This document shows positions 58,862 to 64,000 of a stretch of DNA of 64,000 nucleotides, piece by piece (positions within the stretch are counted from its first letter, which is position 1; every line of letters begins with the position of its first letter). The notes below the pieces were generated by a model. That model was not told the origin of the DNA, searched no databases, and saw only the letters and a list, made by a program, of their open reading frames with translations. A program made the translations under genes and the position numbers. This stretch comes from Sambucus nigra (lineage: Eukaryota; Streptophyta; Magnoliopsida; Dipsacales; Adoxaceae), in the NCBI GenBank assembly GCA_949130495.1, contig OX422215.1, positions 526,487,755 to 526,551,754 on the forward strand, in the 5' to 3' direction.

Positions 58862-59938
58862 ATGGCTCTCCCTGGTAGCATTGAGTTTTCTATCTACCTC
58901 TAAGACTTGGAAGCTATGTGCTCTTATAATGTCGATTACGAGGCTTTCAACATGCGTCGAGTCTCCTTGTGGCGCAACCGGCCTATTGAATGGAAAGTGC
59001 TGATGGCGACGGTACAATTCTGGTACCCTGAAGACCATGTATTCCGCTTTGGGTTGGAAGAAGTTTGTCCTACCTAAAAGGAATTTTCTACCACGTTGGG
59101 TGTAAATCCCAGTGTTTCTGTGACTTTGCTCGAATTTTCTCGTTCTCCCAGGGATTTGTTGGTCGTGCTTCTTCATATTTTGCCTTCGGCGGCTAGATCA
59201 TTGGTCACTGGAGGGATGATCTCCCTCCCGGCGGTGCTGCAGTCCGTGCATTTGTGGGAAGTAGGTGATGCTGGTTATGCTGGAGCCGTTGTTTTGGGCC
59301 TGGTTTCCAAATTACTGCTGGTGATTGGGGAGGTGCGAGTGGACCCACAACTTTTATCCATTACCTCATGGATGTTATATCGTCATAATCCTACGGCGGT
59401 GATACTAGCAGAGACTCTGAATGGCCTGGATGCCTGGAGACAAGGTCGTTCTGAATTTTTGAGGGGTAGCATTGTGATGCTGTTCATGTGGCTGTCTGAA
59501 AGATTACACTTCGCGACTCCTCTAGAGTATTCCTTGTCGGCCGTACCCAACTTTTTTTCACGCGACTTCATTAGCGTTGCCCTATATGTTAAGAACTGGG
59601 AGAATTGGCTTGTGGAGCATGGGGCTCATGGGCTGTATTGGTCAGTGCCTTGGTGGGGGAAGTTGCAGTCTGTTATGGAGCTAGGAGAGTATTCATATGT
59701 GCGGCTGGTTGGTATTAGACATACCTCTTTTAATTTCCCTTGGCGACTTTTGTGCCAATTCGGCTGGGCGCAGGTCATGCCCCCTCAGACCTCAAATTTC
59801 TTTTCGGTAGAAGATTTGACTGAGCGCCTGCGTCTGTTGCTTGGGTCTCTGTGGGAAAATCGATGTCCATCGACCCACCCCTCTCAGTCTGTCGGGAAGG
59901 TTTGGCATGTCCCCAAAGATTATATGAAGTGGTTGTAG
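58862..59938 (+). pseudogene. Antisense DUF7745-like gene, single exon with two early stops
   Basis: One frame of 358 codons from ATG 58862 to TAG 59936-59938, with in-frame TAA at 58901-58903 and 59075-59077 and no frameshift; the open remainder begins at 59096. Recognisable phrases: QFWYPEDHVFRFGLEEVCPT near residues 52-71, NPTAVILAETLNGLDAWRQG, GSIVMLFMWLSERLHF, YWSVPWW and VRLVGIRHTSFNFPWRLLCQ. These follow the order of the DUF7745 family of plant proteins (FW.P....F.FG..E..PTLEEY; NPVPAILAET; LLY.W), whose members are often retroelement-associated and of unknown function. TATA box and palindrome pair precede it; a poly-A signal follows at 60301. Assignment is from pattern memory and not from a search. 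Confidence 0.55.
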
Positions 59939-60300
59939 AGGAAAGTAGTCAGTAAGATGTTGGCAGTGGAGACTCGACAAAGATGGTTTGTTTTATCTAT
60001 CACCATGGAAGGGGGTGTTGTGGTCTTTTCGAAGATGGTTAAGGATCATAGATCCATGGAATGTTTACGGCATAGATCCATGGAATGTTTATGACACTCT
60101 ATTCAGGTAGGGGAAACTTGGGGACCCCAGGATGTAGATGATGAGGGTGCAGGCTCTTCTGGTAGCTGTGGGTAGGACTCTTGGAGAGTTTATTTGTGTA
60201 ACAGATGTGGGAATTTTATTTGGCTTTTATGGTAGTAAGGGGAAAGGAGTTATCCATTCCTTTTTCTTTTGTAATTCGTGTTGAATTTTCTTATTAATAG

Positions 60301-60306
60301 AATAAA
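60301..60306 (+). terminator. Polyadenylation signal of the antisense DUF7745-like gene
   Basis: AATAAA about 360 bases after the stop, in a T-rich context (TTTTCTTATTAATAG before it). Confidence 0.5.
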
Positions 60307-60642
60307 CAAGTTTCTCATCATCCAGCTGTGCCTTTTGATGAGTTTTGTATTTTGAATTATCTATACTGATCGCTAAGGCATACATAATCCTTTTATTCAA
60401 GTATTTTTAGAATGAACCGTCGTTCTCGGAGGTAAGAAAAGAATAGTATTTTGTGAAAAAGAAAGGGCCGCACTCATGTGAGGTGTATGAGCTTCCTACG
60501 TACCTCCGGGGTTTTTGAAAAGTTTTAAAAATAGTTTTTGTAGAGGATTAGGCCCACGTAGTTCTGGGTAAAGGGAAATGGAGAGTTTTTTTTTTTAGAA
60601 TAGAAGGGGATGAGAAGAGTCGTAGCACACCGAGATTTCGGA
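60307..60642. other. Spacer between convergent antisense gene and pol end
   Basis: No gene. The pol stop (60643-60645) on the minus strand and the antisense gene on the plus strand converge here, 700 bp apart. Confidence 0.5.
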
Positions 60643-61953
60643 CTAGGGGTAGAATTTCTTGAGACGGTCCAGGTTGACTGGACGAGCCATCTCTTCCCCA
60701 TCTAGGTCAGTGAGCATGGCGGCACCGCCAGATAAGATTTTCTTCACAATGTAAGGGACGCTCCACTTGGGATTGAATTTCCCTCTGGGGTCCCAGATGG
60801 GTTCTGTTATCTCTTTGAGGGCTAAATCCCCCTCCCGGACACCGCGGTCCTTGACTCTCTTGTTGAATGATCGTGCTATTTGGCGATGGTACCCCTGTAT
60901 GTGGTACAGTGCTTTTAATCTTCTTTCATCTAGGAGGGCTATCCCATCAAGACGGCTTTGGCACCAGTCTTCTTCACTTACCTTGCTTTCGAGCATAACG
61001 CGTAGCGAGGGTATTTCCATCTCTATAGGTAGGACTGCTTCCATTCCGTAGACCAGGGAGTAAGGGGTAGCCCCAGTAGAGGTTCGAATTGAGGTTCGAT
61101 AGCCCCAGAGGGCATATGGGATTCGGTCGGCCCAATCCCTACAACTTTCGGTCATCTTGCTGATGATAGCTTTGAGGTTTTTATTGGCGGCTTCAACTGC
61201 ACCATTGGTCTGAGGTCGGTAGGGAGAATATTTGTGTCTCCGAATCTCATACTCGTTGACTACTTCTGTGACTTCTGCTTTGAAGTGTAACCCGTTATCT
61301 GACACCAGCTCGTGCGGGACCCCATATCGGCAGACAATATTTTTCTTGAGGAATTTGGCCACTTTTTTGGCGTTCAATACTGTGTAAGACTCCTCTTCGA
61401 CCCATTTGGTGAAGTAATCAATGGAAAACAGGATGAACTCATGTCCGTTTGAAGCCTTTGGTGTAACCTTCCCTATGATGTCGATACCCCAGGTGGAGAA
61501 TGGACAGGGATAGATCATGTTGTATAATTCTAGCGGAGGTAGGTGTTGAAGATTGGAGAATTGTTGGCATTTGAGGCACCTCCGGACATAGGCGGTGCAA
61601 TCCTGGATTATGGTGGTCCAGTAGTAGCCCTGTCGGATGATCTTCTTGGCAAGCATGTGACCATTTATGTGAGCCCCGCATTCCCCGCTGTGAATTTTCT
61701 GCATTATTTTCTCAATCTCAGTCCCTGCGACGTAGTGTAGATGAGTTCCATCGAAATTCCTCTTGAGTAGAGCTTTATGACAAATGATGTACTGGGCAGC
61801 CAGTCTTCGAAGGGTTGTTCGATCTTTCTTGTTGGAACCCTCTAGATACCTGCCATGTTTGAGGAGGCACCAGATATCATAATACCAGCAATCGACTAGT
61901 TCGGGATCTTCGGTGGAGACAAGCTCAATATGGTAACAGTGGGTCGGTTTGTC
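60643..61953 (-). pseudogene. Tat element integrase
   Basis: Continuous frame of 437 codons reading from a linker (IELVSTEDPELVDCWYYDIW) into the HHCC zinc domain (HSGECGAHINGHMLAKK ... CLKCQQ), then the DDE core: first aspartate in STWGIDIIGKV, second in LVSDNGLHFKAEV, glutamate in TNGAVEAANKNLK, then the GPY-type tail (WSVPYIVKKILSGGAAML) and LDRLKKFYP before TAG. All catalytic residues are present. It is in the same frame as RNase H and RT but separated by the stop at 61954. It inserts the element cDNA. No chromodomain, as expected for Tat. Confidence 0.92.
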
Positions 61954-62505
61954 TTACTTTTGGACTAGGAAGGGGGTCATTGTTATTCCCTCGGGCATGT
62001 CGACCATGGAGGCCAAGATGGCGAGAGCATCGGCTAGGTTATTCTTTGCTCGGGGTAGGTAATGGAATATGATATCTCGGAACTGGGAGGCTGACTCTTC
62101 TAATTGGGCATGAAAGGGTTGGATCTTTTCGTCCTTGACTTTCCACTTTCTGAGCACTTAATCGATGATAAGGGCACAATCCTCATAGACGTCAAGGTAT
62201 TGAATACCTTTCTTGAGAGTGACTTTGAGGCCCACTGTGCATGCCTCGTATTCCGTCATGTTATTGGTGCAAGGGAAACCCAATTTAATGGCGGTGGGAG
62301 TGTGGGTGTCATCTGGGGCTATCAAAAGTATCCCAATGCCATATCCCTTTTTATTGGCAGAGCCATCAAAGAACATTTTCCATCGAAGGCAATCTTGGGT
62401 GGTGAAGAGGATATTTTTATCTAGGAATTCGGAGATCTGGACATCTGCTTCGTCTATGGGGTAATCGGGTAGGTAGTCAGAGATGGCTCTTCCTTTAACA
62501 GCTTT
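61954..62505 (-). pseudogene. Second (archaeal-type) RNase H domain of the Tat pol
   Basis: In frame with integrase and RT, with TAA at 62158-62160 and 61954-61956. The N-terminal catalytic aspartate is in MFFDGSANKKGYGIGILL, the glutamate in NNMTEYEACTVGLK, a further aspartate at LDVYEDCALIID, and the terminal motif HYLPRAKNNLADALA. A second RNase H placed after the ordinary one and before integrase is the signature of the Tat clade. It would degrade template RNA or restore cleavage specificity during reverse transcription. Confidence 0.82.
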
Positions 62506-64000
62506 CTATGTGACGTATGCGATATCGAACTCAGTTAGGAGCATCAACCATCGGTCCATTCGACTGGATAAGGCGGGTTTCTCAAGTAGGTATATGATGG
62601 GATCCATTCGGGATACAAGTTTGATGGGGAAGGCGAGCATGTAGTGTCGTAACTTTTGGGTAACCCAAACAAGTGCGACACACGCCTTTTCTAAAGCGGT
62701 GTAGTTGACCTCATACCTGACCAATTTGCGACTGGCATAATAGATGGATCGTTCTTTGCGGAAGTCTTCCAGGTATTGGCCTAGCAAAGCCTCAACTGCA
62801 ATATCGGTTATGGTTAGGTATAGGAGCAAAGGGAGACCAGACTGTGGTGGTATGAGAACTAGAGGTTGGGTCAGTTATTGTTTGATTCGGTTAAAATCTT
62901 TTTGGTAGGCCTCATCCCAAACTTTGGTTGAATCCTTTCGGAGGAGCTTGAAGATTGGTTCACAGATGGAGGTTAGCTGGCTGATGAACCGGCTGATATA
63001 TTGTAATTTTCCAAAAAACCCTCGGACTTCTTTCTCTGTTCGTGGTGGTGGCATCTCAAGTATGGCCTTCAGCTTTGTAGGATCTGCTTCTATCCCTTTT
63101 TTGATGACTATGAATCCCAAGAGTTTTTCTTTTGTAACGCCAACGACACATTTCTGTGGATTAAGTCTCTTCTGATACCTTCGCAGTTGTTCCAAGAACT
63201 TCCGGAGAGCAGGAATATGACCTTCTCTAGTTTTGGACTTGATAATCTTATCATCCACATAAACCTCGACCTCCTTGTGAATCAAATCGTGCAGGATGGT
63301 TGTGGCCGCCCTTTGGTAGGTAGCCCCAGCATTCTTGAGACCGAATGGCATAATGGTGTAGCAAAAGGTTCCCCATGGGGTGATGAATGCGGTTTTTTCT
63401 TGCTGGTCTGGGTGCATTTGGATTTGGTTGTATCCGGCAAACTCGTCGATGAATGACTTGAGGGCATGACTGGCTGTGTTGTCCACGATCATGTCGATAT
63501 TGGGTAGTGGATAATCATCCTTCGGGGAAGCTTTGTTTAAATCTCGGTAATCTACACACATTTGAACCTTCCCTCCTGATTTCGGCACAGGTATAATGTT
63601 GGCTAGCCATGTGGGATATTTGATAACTCAAATGAAACCCACATTCAACTGTTTGATCACCTCTTCTTTGACCTTGATCGTCCATTCGGTGCGGAGTTTT
63701 CTCAAATTTTTTTAACTAGCTTGTAATCTTAGAGAGTAGGGATCTCGTGCTAAGCTATTTCAGGATTAATGCCGGGCATATCATCATACGACCATACGAA
63801 GACATCCACAAACTCCTTCAGTAATTCTTCGAGTTGTGCACGCTCATGCTCGTCAAGGGTGGCCCCTAGCCTAATTTCGAGCAGTTGGCTACTAGAACCG
63901 AGATTAATAACAACAGTGTCTTCTTCATTAACTTGAACGCAGTTATGTTTTTTATTACTAACCTTATATAGATCAGTTAAGAATTGTTCATTTGCAAAAT
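62506..64000 (-). pseudogene. Tat element reverse transcriptase and first RNase H
   Basis: Same frame as integrase. RT: VQMCVDYRDLNKASPKDDYP, motif-A aspartate in SFIDEFAGYNQIQMHP, GLKNAGATYQR, active site VEVYVDDKIIKS, and LGFIVIKKGIEADPTK. The first RNase H follows (SIYYASRKLVRYEVNY, ALEKACVALVW, SRMDRWLMLLTEFDI), with weak conservation as usual in Tat. Stops are at 62875-62877 (TAA), 62506-62508 (TAG) and 63628-63630 (TGA). Sequence to the window edge holds the RT N-terminal region (DVFVWSYDDMPGINPEI, LRKLRTEW) with more stops. Protease and gag lie beyond the window. Confidence 0.9.

Larger units (their letters stand above)
48191..64000 (-). mobile_element. Tat-clade (Ogre/Tat) Ty3/gypsy retrotransposon with antisense genes, 5' end beyond the window
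   Basis: Minus-strand element of at least 15.8 kb. Visible in order from the right: RT, RNase H, second RNase H, integrase, two plus-strand (antisense) genes, a tandem-repeat array, a polypurine tract and the 3' LTR. Integrase after RT marks Ty3/gypsy. The second RNase H domain between RT/RNase H and integrase, and extra antisense ORFs downstream of pol, are features of the Tat clade. The integrase phrase PFSTWGIDIIGKVTPKASNG and the LTR phrase GGTGTTAGGCACCC are typical of Ogre/Tat. It inserted next to an Athila-like leader. The flank before the LTR is AAAAA; the other flank lies outside the window. Confidence 0.88.

Noticed and set aside
60767..63456. Plus-strand frames opposite Tat pol
   Set aside because: Shadows of the strongly coding minus strand; none has a domain, unlike the two antisense genes further left.

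Overview
The window is nuclear DNA from a flowering plant, probably a eudicot with a large, repeat-rich genome. The evidence is Sirevirus-type Ty1/copia, chromovirus-like, Athila-like and Tat-clade Ty3/gypsy retrotransposons, CACTA and hAT DNA transposons, plant initiator tRNA-Met primer sites, plant-only PMD-type ORFs and many AT/CT/CA microsatellites. I see no convincing free-standing host gene, no rRNA or tRNA gene and no prokaryotic feature. The species cannot be named from the sequence.

Layout. 1-1243 is unassigned flank. 1244-14722 is a complete minus-strand Sirevirus (A) bounded by the 5-bp duplication GAACC. A second, non-autonomous Sirevirus (B, 8679-13671, duplication GATCT) has cut its gag gene. 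14723-21355 is AT-rich DNA with a 359-bp foldback MITE, a hAT-like element (16810-17948) carrying an exon-like reading frame, and a probable copia LTR remnant. 21356-31159 is a CACTA transposon with palindromic subterminal repeats at both ends, a decayed ORF1-type transposase gene, a second MITE, and a nested 3.1-kb solo LTR with perfect duplication. 31613-34639 is a second solo LTR of the same family. 36500-37020 is a copia reverse transcriptase relic cut by a second CACTA end (37034). 37620-44074 is a chromovirus-like element of the same LTR family with decayed minus-strand pol. 44075-45370 is a rearranged LTR fragment. 45371-48190 is an Athila-like 5' LTR, primer site and leader ORF.

48191 to the window end is a large Tat-clade (Ogre/Tat) element on the minus strand. 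Reading leftwards from the right edge it has reverse transcriptase, RNase H, a second (archaeal-type) RNase H and integrase. Two genes on the opposite (plus) strand follow: a DUF7745-like ORF (58862-59938) and a five-exon PMD-like gene (56156-58273). Then come a 5.2-kb array of 40+40-bp tandem repeats, interrupted by a hAT MITE with a perfect 8-bp duplication, a polypurine tract, and the 3' LTR (48191-50167).

The observation I rate highest is a shared cis-element in this Tat element. The palindrome TGCC-N4-GGCA occurs in pairs 24 bp apart (once 25 bp) next to the LTR TATA box on the minus strand, and again upstream of both antisense genes on the plus strand, while the sequence between paired sites is not conserved. 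The adjacent tandem array also repeats a dyad with a 4-nt spacer (GGTCA-ATTC-TGACC) about every 40 bp. Together these suggest a coordinated regulatory circuit linking the LTR promoter to the captured antisense genes. This is inference and not shown by the sequence alone.
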